DNA from: Methanocalculus sp.
GTDB lineage: Archaea; Halobacteriota; Methanomicrobia; Methanomicrobiales; Methanocorpusculaceae
DNA length: 16,564 nt
Assembly: GCF_030651615.1 (NCBI RefSeq)
Contig: NZ_JAUSCG010000154.1
Span: 1 to 16,564 of the forward strand
Direction of reading: 5' to 3'
Position 1 is the stretch's first letter, and every line of letters starts with the position of its first letter. Positions 1 to 7,167 of the stretch are shown here, piece by piece. Both the position numbers and the translations under genes were made by a program. The notes below the pieces were generated by a model. It did not search any database, was not told the DNA's origin, and worked only from the letters and a program-made list of their open reading frames with translations.

Positions 1-174
1 CATTATGAAGAAACCGATGACCGCAAGGAAGATCCCGATTAAAACCGCAATGACTCCAAGTGATCCCTTCAACACGGAGATGACTTCATCAAGGTAGATC
101 AGAATACCATATGCCCCGAGTGCGATCAGGATCAGACCTGCTAAAAGGCTTCCAAGCCCGGCTTTATCAACCAT
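1..174 (-). CDS. Small membrane protein, 3' end beyond window edge
   Basis: The minus strand has an open frame from an ATG at 174 to the window edge, giving 58 residues with no stop. After a short hydrophilic start (MVDKAG) there are two strongly hydrophobic, glycine-rich segments, about residues 7-28 and 38-58, separated by a short polar turn containing Asp-Glu. This predicts two membrane helices, with more possible beyond the edge. A purine-rich AAGGAG lies upstream of the ATG at 190-185, which supports the start. I do not recognise the family and no function can be assigned. It is divergent from the paaK operon, so the 137-base gap probably holds promoters for both. Confidence 0.6.
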   Translation of the reverse strand, partial: MVDKAGLGSLLAGLILIALGAYGILIYLDEVISVLKGSLGVIAVLIGIFLAVIGFFIM

Positions 175-311
175 ATATCTCACTCTCCTTCTTTCACCAC
201 GCTATATCAATATTCCCACACTATTCTCTGCACCGTGTGCCGTGTCAACATCTGACATAAGTCTATTGCGTCTTACCACACACCTTGATTGATACTATTA
301 CAGGGATGGCA
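175..311. promoter_or_regulatory. Divergent intergenic region before the paaK operon
   Basis: This gap separates the minus-strand membrane protein from the plus-strand paaK operon and must contain the start signals for both. TATA-like AT-rich runs occur at 202-214 and around 256-265 (CATAAGTCTA). A small dyad, TGTCA-N5-TGACA at 243-257, sits just before the second run and could be an operator. Five-base arms are common by chance, so this is weak. No RNA gene or other structure is evident. Confidence 0.3.
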
Positions 312-1601
312 ATGTTCTGGGATAAAGAGATGGAGACCCTCCGTGGAGAGGACCTTGAAAGACTTCAGGCAAAACAGTTAAAATGGACTGTTTCTCAGGC
401 TGAAAAGGTTCCTTTCTATCAGGAACGACTCCGCGCGGCAGGGATGTCGGCTGACGATATCCACACGATAGAAGACGTTAAACGACTCCCCTTTACAAAG
501 AAGACGGACCTCCGTGAAGGATATCCATTTGGGTTCTTTGCAGTTCCAAGGCGTGAGATAGTACGAATACATACGACCTCAGGGACTACCGGGAAACCGA
601 CAGTAGTTGGTTATACCAGACATGACCTCAAAATGTGGGCCGGTCTTATCGCACGAAACCTGACGATGGTCGGCCTCACTCCTGACGATATCTTTCAGAA
701 TGCAGTAAACTATGGTCTCTTCACCGGAGGCCTCGGTTTTCACTACGGAGCTGAACTGATGGGGATGATGGTTGTTCCAAGCGCGACTGGTAACACCAAA
801 CGTCAGATTGAGATGATCAGGGACTTCGGGGTAACATCCATTCATTGTACGCCGGGATATGCTCTTCACATAGCAGAAGTTGTTGAAGAGATGGGTGTAA
901 CACTGGACTCCTTAAAGATCGGTGTCTTTGGTGCGGAGGCATGGTCTGAGACGATGCGGAATGAACTTGAGTCACGCCTCTCTCTTAAGGCGTATGATAG
1001 TTATGGGATGAGCGAGATGTATGGTCCTGGCGTTGCTTTTGAATGTCAGGAGCAGAACGGACTTCATATCTGGGAAGACTGCTACCTCCCCGAGATTATC
1101 GATCCAAAGACTGGTGAGACGCTTGGACTGGGTGAGAAGGGTGAGCTTGTCATCACATCATTATCAAAAGAGGCGATGCCGCTCATCCGTTACCGGACCG
1201 GTGACATCACAATGTTCCTCGAAGATGATTGTCCTTGTGGAAGAGGGCTTAGAATCGCACGTATTATGGGGAGGAGTGACGATATGCTTGTTATTCGTGG
1301 GATAAACGTATTTCCCTCCCAGATTGAGCACGTTCTCCTTGGAATACCGGAAGTAGGTGATCAGTATATGGTGTATGTCGACCGGATTAACCACCTTGAC
1401 GAGATGACGATTGATGTTGAAATGAACCGTTCCCTCTTTTCAGGTGAACTATGCGATCTCGTCGGCCTTCAGAAGCAGATCGCGAGGCAGCTCCATGATG
1501 CCCTCTCTCTCAGAACGACCGTCAGGCTTGTTGAACCTGGTTCACTCCCCCGATTTGAAGGAAAGGCAAAACGCGTCGTTGACAGAAGGGGTGGACTCTG
1601 A
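312..1601 (+). CDS. paaK: Phenylacetate-CoA ligase family protein (first paralogue)
   Basis: Adenylate-forming enzyme of the PaaK family, which activates an aryl acid (phenylacetate, or indole- or hydroxyphenyl-acetate) to its CoA thioester with ATP, giving AMP. At 429 residues it is normal length. The phosphate-binding motif TSGTTGKPTVVGYT is at about residues 88-101, the adenine-binding YGMSE motif at about 231-235, followed by RTGD, the hinge region GRSDDMLVIRGINVFPSQIE, and a C-terminal LPRFEGKAKR segment with the expected lysine. I place the start at the ATG at 312 because AGGG lies six bases before it. A TTG at 285 or ATG at 306 is possible. The stop overlaps the next start by one base (TGATG), so this is the first gene of a translationally coupled operon with a second paaK and an ACT protein. 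In methanogens such ligases are thought to work with indolepyruvate oxidoreductase in aryl-acid use. That enzyme is not in the window, so the exact substrate is an inference. Confidence 0.93.
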   Translation: MFWDKEMETLRGEDLERLQAKQLKWTVSQAEKVPFYQERLRAAGMSADDIHTIEDVKRLPFTKKTDLREGYPFGFFAVPRREIVRIHTTSGTTGKPTVVGYTRHDLKMWAGLIARNLTMVGLTPDDIFQNAVNYGLFTGGLGFHYGAELMGMMVVPSATGNTKRQIEMIRDFGVTSIHCTPGYALHIAEVVEEMGVTLDSLKIGVFGAEAWSETMRNELESRLSLKAYDSYGMSEMYGPGVAFECQEQNGLHIWEDCYLPEIIDPKTGETLGLGEKGELVITSLSKEAMPLIRYRTGDITMFLEDDCPCGRGLRIARIMGRSDDMLVIRGINVFPSQIEHVLLGIPEVGDQYMVYVDRINHLDEMTIDVEMNRSLFSGELCDLVGLQKQIARQLHDALSLRTTVRLVEPGSLPRFEGKAKRVVDRRGGL

Positions 1602-2902
1602 TGCGGTGCTGGGATCCAAGAATCGAGGAGATGCCAAAGGATGAGCTGTCAAAGCTCCAGTACCGCCTCCTGAAGACGCTCATCTATCGGATGTACAGCT
1701 TCTCAGACTTCTACCATGTACGAATGAAGGAGGCGGGTGTTCACCCCGATGATATCAGGACGCTGGCAGATATCCGGCTCCTTCCTTTCATGTACAAGAG
1801 CGATCTCAGGGATAACTACCCTGATCGGATCTTCTGTGCATCACGGGACGAACTCGTCAGGTACCATGTCTCATCCGGAACAACCGGAAAACCGACTGTT
1901 GTCGGATACACTCAGAAGGATCTCGATCTCTGGACGACTTCGCTTGCCCGTGCCCTCACCTCATGCGGGCTTGGACGAGGGGATGTTATTCAGGTTTCTT
2001 ACGGATACGGCCTCTTCACCGGTGGCCTCGGCCTCCATTATGGTGCTGAGCGGATCGGTGCGACGGTTCTCCCGACCAGTGTTGGTAACACGGAGCGGCA
2101 GATCGAACTGATGCAGGATTTAAAGGCAACAGCAATCGCCTGTACACCCTCATACCTGATTCATCTCGGGGAGGCGGCAGAGCGGATGGGGATCTCAATT
2201 CAGAAGGATACCCATCTTCGGTCAGCGATCATCGGTGCAGAACCATGGTCTGAGACGATGCGGACCCGTATTTATGAGACGATGGGTGTCCGCGCATATG
2301 ATATCTATGGGACAAGTGAGATCTCCGGACCTATGTTCTCTGAATGTTCTGAACAGAAGGGAATTCATATATGGGGTGATATCGCTTACCCTGAGGTAAT
2401 CGATCCAAAGACCGGTGAACAGCTGGAGGCAGGAGAGCCGGGTGAGCTTGTGATGACGGTACTTCAGAAGGAGGCACTCCCGATGATCCGGTACCGGATT
2501 GGAGACCTTACCCGGATTATTGATGAGACCTGCGCCTGTGGAAGAACGCATCCGCGTATTGAGCGTATCTCCGGCCGTGTCGACGATATGCTGATCATTC
2601 GTGGAATCAATGTCTTCCCCTCAGCAGTTGAACATGCGATCCTCGGTATCTCTGAACTATCGGGCCATTTCATGATTGAGGTTGACAGAAAGGGATCGCT
2701 TGATGCGATGCTCGTCCGGGTCGAGGTAGTGCCGGAGGCCTTATCTGATAAGATAAACGATCTCATCAATATCAAACGGAAAGTCGAGCATGTTCTGAAG
2801 AATGCTTTAAACGTGGCTGTCAGTGTCGAACTGTCAGAACCCGGCTCACTCCCCAGATTTGAAGGAAAAGCAAAAAGAGTCATCGACAGGAGGGTCTTCT
2901 GA
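1601..2902 (+). CDS. paaK: Phenylacetate-CoA ligase family protein (second paralogue)
   Basis: A second full-length PaaK-family aryl-CoA ligase of 433 residues. SSGTTGKPTVVGYT is at 91-104 and YGTSE at 236-240. RIGD, GRVDDMLIIRGINVFPSAVE and LPRFEGKAKR follow in family order, so all core catalytic motifs are present. It is a clear paralogue of the preceding gene, but the segment after YGTSE reads GPMFSEC, one residue shorter than GPGVAFEC in the first copy. The cysteine segment reads CACGRTHPRI instead of CPCGRGLRI. These changes lie near regions that shape the acid and adenine pocket, so a different substrate preference is plausible. The start ATG shares a base with the upstream stop and has GGGGTGGA just before it. 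The gene ends in another TGATG overlap with the ACT-domain gene. Confidence 0.93.
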   Translation: MRCWDPRIEEMPKDELSKLQYRLLKTLIYRMYSFSDFYHVRMKEAGVHPDDIRTLADIRLLPFMYKSDLRDNYPDRIFCASRDELVRYHVSSGTTGKPTVVGYTQKDLDLWTTSLARALTSCGLGRGDVIQVSYGYGLFTGGLGLHYGAERIGATVLPTSVGNTERQIELMQDLKATAIACTPSYLIHLGEAAERMGISIQKDTHLRSAIIGAEPWSETMRTRIYETMGVRAYDIYGTSEISGPMFSECSEQKGIHIWGDIAYPEVIDPKTGEQLEAGEPGELVMTVLQKEALPMIRYRIGDLTRIIDETCACGRTHPRIERISGRVDDMLIIRGINVFPSAVEHAILGISELSGHFMIEVDRKGSLDAMLVRVEVVPEALSDKINDLINIKRKVEHVLKNALNVAVSVELSEPGSLPRFEGKAKRVIDRRVF

Positions 2903-3333
2903 TGCAGGGAGAGTTTATCATCAAACAGATCTCCGTCTTTTCGGAGAATAAACCCGGGCGGCTTGCGGCGATTGCCGAGGCGCTTGAGAAGAGCAGTGTG
3001 AATATCTTCGCCTTCTCGATTGCTGAGGCAAACAGCTTCGGTGTCGTTCGAGCACTCGTTGATAAACCTGATATTGCGCGTTCGGTGCTTGAGAAGCTCG
3101 GATTTGCCGTTCAGTTCACCGATGTCATCGCGGTCAGGATGAAGGATGAGCCTGGCGGTCTCTATGAGACAGCAAAGATCCTTGGTGAGGCCGGGATCAA
3201 CATTGAGTATGCCTATGCATACTCGGGGAAAGAGGCTGCTGTGCTGATCCTCAGGGTGAGTCAGGCGGGTGAAGCAATCGCACGGATCAGTGCGGCCGGA
3301 GGCTCCCTCCTGAGAGAGAGTGACCTTGGATAA
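2902..3333 (+). CDS. Tandem ACT domain protein
   Basis: A 143-residue protein made of two ACT domains, about residues 5-70 and 72-140. The first has ISVFSENKPGRLAAIAEAL and the second VRMKDEPGGLYETAKIL, both the typical strand-turn-helix with Pro-Gly. ACT domains usually bind amino acids or related small molecules. Stand-alone tandem-ACT proteins occur next to paaK in many archaea and bacteria, so this one probably senses an aromatic amino acid or aryl acid and modulates the ligases or their expression. That role is inferred from context. A good Shine-Dalgarno (GGAGG at 2889-2893) precedes the ATG, which overlaps the paaK stop by one base. The stop is only three bases from the stop of the convergent PII-like gene. 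Confidence 0.9.
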   Translation: MQGEFIIKQISVFSENKPGRLAAIAEALEKSSVNIFAFSIAEANSFGVVRALVDKPDIARSVLEKLGFAVQFTDVIAVRMKDEPGGLYETAKILGEAGINIEYAYAYSGKEAAVLILRVSQAGEAIARISAAGGSLLRESDLG

Positions 3334-3336
3334 GCC

Positions 3337-3675
3337 TCACTCTTCATCTTTTATGAACATATGGGCACGGCCTGCAACTTTGTCCAGGTTGATAACAAAA
3401 CAAATTCCATTACCGGGTTTTTCAAGCTCTGCGGCACCGACGATCGCTTCAAGGATTGAGTCGGTCTGATCAGGGGAGACGACCGTCAGGATGATATCCT
3501 TCTCTGGTTCGATCCGAAGTCCGAGGAGAGTCTGCATCTCATGAATTCCGGTACCTCGACCGGGGATGATAGTTCCTCCGGATGCACCAGCCTTTCGGGA
3601 TGCTTCGATCACCTGTTGTGACCATCCTTTCTTAACGATTGTTACAATTAATTGTTTACAGCCTTCACATATCAT
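3337..3675 (-). CDS. PII-like nitrogen-regulator family protein
   Basis: A 112-residue protein of the PII (GlnB/GlnK-like) signal-protein superfamily. The pattern KQLIVTIVKKGWSQQVIEASRKAGASGGTIIPGRGTG matches the first beta-alpha-beta unit and its glycine-rich run. EKDIILTVV and the later EKPGNGICFVI correspond to the second unit and B-loop region. The T-loop is short and lacks the usual tyrosine that is uridylylated in classic GlnB, so control by GlnD is not expected. The N-terminus carries a CxxC pair (C3, C6), unusual for PII. The ATG overlaps the preceding DUF1538 gene by four bases, so it is the last gene of a three-gene unit. Classical PII proteins bind ATP, ADP and 2-oxoglutarate and gate transporters such as AmtB. 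By analogy this one may gate the DUF1538 proteins. Confidence 0.85.
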   Translation of the reverse strand: MICEGCKQLIVTIVKKGWSQQVIEASRKAGASGGTIIPGRGTGIHEMQTLLGLRIEPEKDIILTVVSPDQTDSILEAIVGAAELEKPGNGICFVINLDKVAGRAHMFIKDEE

Positions 3676-4406
3676 GATGTCTTCACCTTTTTGATTCGGA
3701 AGATTATCCCGAGGATAAGGATGGAGAGGATTGGGGCAAGGGCGATCAGTGCAATCAATCCGAACCCGTCGATGACCGGATCACGCCCTTCTATTCCTGC
3801 TGCTGCCCCGACAGCAAGAGCCATCAGGAAGGTAACTGCCATCGGCCCTGTTGCCACTCCACCGGAATCAAAAGCAATCCCAACAAAATCCCTGTCAGAG
3901 AGCCAGAGCAGCAGGATGGCGATTGCATATCCGGTGATGATGATCGGGAGGAATGAGAACCCATAGACGATTCGTGCCATCCCAATGGCAACGGCGATAC
4001 CGACACCAAGGGATAGTGTATAGAGGATGAGCTTTCCCTTGATGAATCCGCTTGATGACTTCTCTATCTCGTAACAGAGGATTCGGACTGCTGGTTCGGC
4101 ATAGGTTGCCAGCATGCCGAGAAAGAATCCAAACGGGATGAGCATCCATGCTTTTCCGATGGTGCTGAAGAATGTTCCGATTGAATTTCCAGCAGGAATA
4201 AAGGCGATATGCACCCCCTGCAGAAAGAGCACCATCCCTATGAGCGTGAAGAGGATCCCTTTGAAGAGGTTGATTACATGACCCGTTGGGAGTTTCAGAT
4301 ACAGTATCTGAAAGAGGATAAAGAAGATGGAGAGTGGTATCAGTGCAATGAATGCATCCTGGATGACGCTCCCAATCCCACTGAATATAGCAAATTCTGC
4401 TATCAT
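3672..4406 (-). CDS. DUF1538 membrane protein, second copy
   Basis: A 244-residue, very hydrophobic protein with about six to seven predicted membrane helices. It resembles its upstream neighbour and the DUF1538 family. Shared signatures are ATYAEPAVRIL near the middle and AFDSGGVATGPMAVTF in the second half, matching ATVAEPDVRVL and AYDAGGVTTGPLTVPF in the other copy. Conserved Asp, Glu and Arg inside membrane stretches suggest a transporter or channel, but no substrate is established for the family. The start overlaps the upstream DUF1538 stop by four bases, and the stop overlaps the PII-like start by four bases. Coupling this tight suggests the three proteins form one assembly. Confidence 0.85.
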   Translation of the reverse strand: MIAEFAIFSGIGSVIQDAFIALIPLSIFFILFQILYLKLPTGHVINLFKGILFTLIGMVLFLQGVHIAFIPAGNSIGTFFSTIGKAWMLIPFGFFLGMLATYAEPAVRILCYEIEKSSSGFIKGKLILYTLSLGVGIAVAIGMARIVYGFSFLPIIITGYAIAILLLWLSDRDFVGIAFDSGGVATGPMAVTFLMALAVGAAAGIEGRDPVIDGFGLIALIALAPILSILILGIIFRIKKVKTS

Positions 4407-5095
4407 ACAAAAATTCCCATCAGCATGATCCCGATGATCGGCCCAATTGATGCAAGTCCGATCAATCCAAATCCATCAGTCAGTGCCGATCGCCCGGCCA
4501 GGACAGAACTAAGACCAATTCCAAGTGCCAGGATAAAAGGAACAGTTAATGGTCCTGTTGTCACCCCGCCTGCGTCATAAGCGATCTGAAGGTAATCCTG
4601 AGAGGTAAAAAATGACAGGAGGATCACTATTGCGTAGCCTCCAGTGAATAACCATGTTATCGGGACTCCAAGAACGATCCGAAACATTGCGAGAGCAACA
4701 AAGAGTCCGACTCCGACTGCGATCGAGATGATCATCGGATCTCTTGGAATACCTCCGTTTGAGACAAGTTCGACCATATTTGTCAGTACCCGCACATCCG
4801 GTTCAGCTACTGTTGCCAGGAATCCAAAGAAGAAGGCGGTGAGGATGACAAGGTATATCGATCCATGTTTTGGGAGATCTGACCCGATTGCTTCTCCCAT
4901 GGGCAAAAGACCGCTTTTCACTCCGATAAGGAAGAGTGCGATGCCTGCAGTGAGCATCAGAACACCGAGAATATAGTCGGCAAGCTCTTCAGGGGATGAT
5001 CGAATCAGCAGAGCCAGTACCAGCAGAACGATCAATGCAATCGGTGCAACCGCTTGCATCACCTCTTTGAATGTCTCACGTGCTTCGCTCAACAT
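4403..5095 (-). CDS. DUF1538 membrane protein, first copy
   Basis: A 230-residue integral membrane protein with about six to seven hydrophobic segments and the DUF1538 signatures ATVAEPDVRVL (middle) and AYDAGGVTTGPLTVPF (second half). It is paralogous to the next gene, with which it overlaps by four bases. In many bacteria, to my recollection, DUF1538 proteins are about twice this length with two repeats. Here the two halves appear to be separate genes, which would then pair as a heterodimer. That comparison is from memory of the family and not computed. The start at 5095 has AGGGA about eleven bases upstream, which is weak. As first gene of the unit it is preceded by a 163-base intergenic region. 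Confidence 0.83.
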   Translation of the reverse strand: MLSEARETFKEVMQAVAPIALIVLLVLALLIRSSPEELADYILGVLMLTAGIALFLIGVKSGLLPMGEAIGSDLPKHGSIYLVILTAFFFGFLATVAEPDVRVLTNMVELVSNGGIPRDPMIISIAVGVGLFVALAMFRIVLGVPITWLFTGGYAIVILLSFFTSQDYLQIAYDAGGVTTGPLTVPFILALGIGLSSVLAGRSALTDGFGLIGLASIGPIIGIMLMGIFV

Positions 5096-5258
5096 ATGTT
5101 CTGTGTCCCTGTCCTGTTATCATCTGTCATTGATTTATCATGTTGGTTCCGGATAACGGATCCTCTTTGGTCTCTAAGAGCACTTCTGTTCTCCGGGTAC
5201 AGAATAGTATGGGCTGAAAAAGTAAAATAATTGGTACGGTTGCCTATGCCTGCTCTAC
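5096..5258 (-). promoter_or_regulatory. Intergenic region upstream of the DUF1538-PII unit
   Basis: This region lies between the HPS-RraA stop and the DUF1538 start and should hold the promoter of the three-gene unit. On the minus strand ATGATAA occurs twice, at 5141-5135 and 5123-5117, spaced by 18 bases. One copy runs into ATGATAAATC, which could serve as a TATA box. No RNA gene is visible. Confidence 0.3.
5213..5232 (-). terminator. T-rich terminator-like tract after HPS-RraA
   Basis: About 27 bases after the HPS-RraA stop the minus strand reads AATTATTTTACTTTTTCAG. Archaeal RNA polymerase can stop at such T-rich runs without a hairpin, and no stem precedes this one. It would separate HPS-RraA from the DUF1538 unit. 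Confidence 0.35.
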
Positions 5259-6545
5259 CTAATGCTTCTCCCACCTGAGCAGATCCATCACAACCGAGAG
5301 GGTCGATCCCCTCCGGATCTCTTCACGGAGCCGCTCTTCAGTTTTATATACCTCAACCGCCCGGCGGGAGATCTCGTATGCACGCTCTTTTGGAATGACG
5401 ACGACACCGCTTGCATCTCCGATGATCCAGTCACCCGGCCGGACCGTCTGGCCGCAACACCGGATCTCTGTATTGATCTCTCCAAAACCTTTTGGCTCTC
5501 CGGCATTGGGAACTACTGCTGTTGCATAGAGGGTGATAGTCAGAGTGCTGATATCATCGAGATCCCGGACTGCTCCATCAATGACAACCCCGGCAATGCC
5601 TTTGTTCTGGCAGGAGTGTGTTGCGAGTTCTCCCCATGGGGCAACGGTGGTGTCCCGGCTATTGTTGATCACGATCACATCTCCTGCGGATGCGCAGTCG
5701 ATCGCCTCAACAGGTTTTGCCCAGTCTCCGGCAAAGGTCTGGACAGTGACCGCACGCCCCACCATCTTTTCCCTGCCTGCATATCTGGTAAGTCCGGCCA
5801 TCGCGCCTTTCCTGTGCATCGCATCTGATACATTTGATGAAGACACAAGGGTTAGCATCCGCCTGATCTCCTCGTTTTGATCAATCCGCTCAATCGCCCT
5901 TTTCACAGGTGCATCAATTGCAGATCGGATCTCCCTCGTTGAACCGGTGACGTCGCCTGATCGTATGATCGCACCGCCGATGATGACGATCGATGCACCA
6001 TGTGCTACTGCATCTGCTGCCCGTTCCGCATTCAGACCGCCTGCAGCAGCTATGGGGATTGTAACCGCGCCGCTCAGATGTTCGAGGAGTTCAAGCGAGT
6101 CTTTTCCGATCATCTGCTGGTCGATACCGACATGAGCGTTGATGATATGTACACCCATATCCTCAAGTTCACGGGCGCGGGTGACCGGATCTTTAACGGT
6201 CATCATATCTCCCATCAACCGGACACCGTAGAGATCTGCTGCCCTGACTGCCTCTCTGATAACGGCGTCATCGGCATCGGCGAGTATGCAGATAATATCT
6301 GCACCGGCTTTTGCAGCCATCCCGACTTCAAGTGCACCCGTATCACTGATCTTCATATCAGCGACAATCGTTCTCTTCGGGTGTTGACTTCGGATCTCCC
6401 TGACCGCGTTCATCCCTTCACTTTTGATAAGTGGTGTTCCGATCTCGATCCAGTCGGCTCCACCGGAGACGGTCTCCTCTGCTATTGCATAGGCGCGGCT
6501 AAGATCAAGGATATCAAGAGCAACCTGAAGAATGGGAGGTTCCAT
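5259..6545 (-). CDS. 3-hexulose-6-phosphate synthase / RraA-family fusion protein
   Basis: A two-domain protein of 428 residues. Residues 1 to about 205 are an OMP-decarboxylase-fold 3-hexulose-6-phosphate synthase: ILQVALDIL at the start, the D-x-K-x-x-D metal and substrate motif (D63, K65, D68), then AAAGGL and VIIGGAI phosphate-binding segments. HPS interconverts ribulose 5-phosphate plus formaldehyde with hexulose 6-phosphate. In archaea the reverse reaction supplies pentose phosphate. From about residue 220 the chain matches the RraA/HMG-aldolase fold, including GELATHSCQNKG and GVVIDGAVRD, which contain E-x20-R-D. This suggests a metal-dependent aldolase or decarboxylase and not only an RNase E regulator, since RNase E partners are not expected here. 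The fusion is known in methanogens, but the role of the second domain is unproven. I prefer the ATG at 6545 (MEPPILQV) over 6566 because the family starts close to that motif and a TATA-like TTTTAAG lies about 28 bases upstream, suggesting a leaderless mRNA. No phosphohexuloisomerase gene is nearby. Confidence 0.88.
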   Translation of the reverse strand: MEPPILQVALDILDLSRAYAIAEETVSGGADWIEIGTPLIKSEGMNAVREIRSQHPKRTIVADMKISDTGALEVGMAAKAGADIICILADADDAVIREAVRAADLYGVRLMGDMMTVKDPVTRARELEDMGVHIINAHVGIDQQMIGKDSLELLEHLSGAVTIPIAAAGGLNAERAADAVAHGASIVIIGGAIIRSGDVTGSTREIRSAIDAPVKRAIERIDQNEEIRRMLTLVSSSNVSDAMHRKGAMAGLTRYAGREKMVGRAVTVQTFAGDWAKPVEAIDCASAGDVIVINNSRDTTVAPWGELATHSCQNKGIAGVVIDGAVRDLDDISTLTITLYATAVVPNAGEPKGFGEINTEIRCCGQTVRPGDWIIGDASGVVVIPKERAYEISRRAVEVYKTEERLREEIRRGSTLSVVMDLLRWEKH

Positions 6546-6567
6546 ACAGATCTCTCTGACGTTCATC

Positions 6568-6590
6568 AGGCTTAAAATGGTGTAAAAAAA
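6568..6590 (-). promoter_or_regulatory. T7 stop tract and TATA-like box between nitroreductase and HPS-RraA
   Basis: The 62-base gap carries a run of seven T on the minus strand (A7 at 6584-6590), about 18 bases from the nitroreductase stop. It is followed by CCATTTTAAGCC around 6579-6568. Seven T suit archaeal termination of the upstream gene, and TTTTAAG fits a TATA box for HPS-RraA with transcription starting near the ATG at 6545. Both readings rest on motif and spacing only. Confidence 0.35.
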
Positions 6591-6607
6591 GAGGTTCGTC
6601 TATCTGA

Positions 6608-7141
6608 TCACTCAGATCCGTACCTGTTTTTAAAGCTGATATCAATGAGGTTCTTCTTCTTTGCAAGAGTAAATCCTTCCGTCTTCGCTTCACCCGCTGC
6701 AACAAGGGAGATGAGCTTATACTGTTCAGGAACGCCGAGGAGTTTTCGAATCGGCTCTGCATACTCTTTTCCCTCTCCGGCAACCCAGCATGACCCGATT
6801 CCATATCCGGTCAGGGCGATGATCAGGTTCTCAGTTGCAGCACAACAATCTTCAAGGACATACTGCTGGTCCCGCTCACCAAAGACAGCAAAACAGACAG
6901 GTGCTTCGGCAATGAACTTTCCATGTGTCGCGAGTTCTGCGATCTCATCTCTGAGTGCTTTATCGGTGATGGTGCCAAAGAGCCAGGGTTGTACATTCCT
7001 TGCTGACGGAGCAGATTTTGCACATTCGAGGACTTTCCGGATGATGTCATCAGGAATAGGGCTGTCATTGAAATGCCTGATGCTATGGCGCGCCTGAATG
7101 ATGGTAACGCCGAAGTTTGCAATGTTCTTATTCTGAATCAT
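6608..7141 (-). CDS. Nitroreductase family FMN-dependent oxidoreductase
   Basis: A 177-residue flavoenzyme of the nitroreductase superfamily. RHSIRHFNDSPIP near the N-terminus is the typical FMN-phosphate-binding start. SAPSARNVQPW (about residues 43-53) is the second conserved flavin segment, and GYGIGSCWVAGEG in the second half contacts the isoalloxazine ring. Length is normal for the short form of the family. Physiological substrates for archaeal members are mostly unknown; candidates are quinones, nitro compounds or flavins. It lies 26 bases after the DUF3821 gene on the same strand and could be co-transcribed with it, though no functional link is evident. No strong Shine-Dalgarno precedes the ATG. 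Confidence 0.9.
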   Translation of the reverse strand: MIQNKNIANFGVTIIQARHSIRHFNDSPIPDDIIRKVLECAKSAPSARNVQPWLFGTITDKALRDEIAELATHGKFIAEAPVCFAVFGERDQQYVLEDCCAATENLIIALTGYGIGSCWVAGEGKEYAEPIRKLLGVPEQYKLISLVAAGEAKTEGFTLAKKKNLIDISFKNRYGSE

Positions 7142-7167
7142 AGTAGATCAGAGTACTCTTCTCATGG

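Noticed and set aside
243..257. TGTCA-N5-TGACA as an operator for the paaK operon
   Set aside because: Five-base arms are expected often by chance; kept only as a remark in the promoter entry.
5262..6575. Plus-strand open frames opposite HPS-RraA
   Set aside because: They are shadows of a well-conserved gene and encode cysteine- and histidine-rich sequence with no family resemblance.
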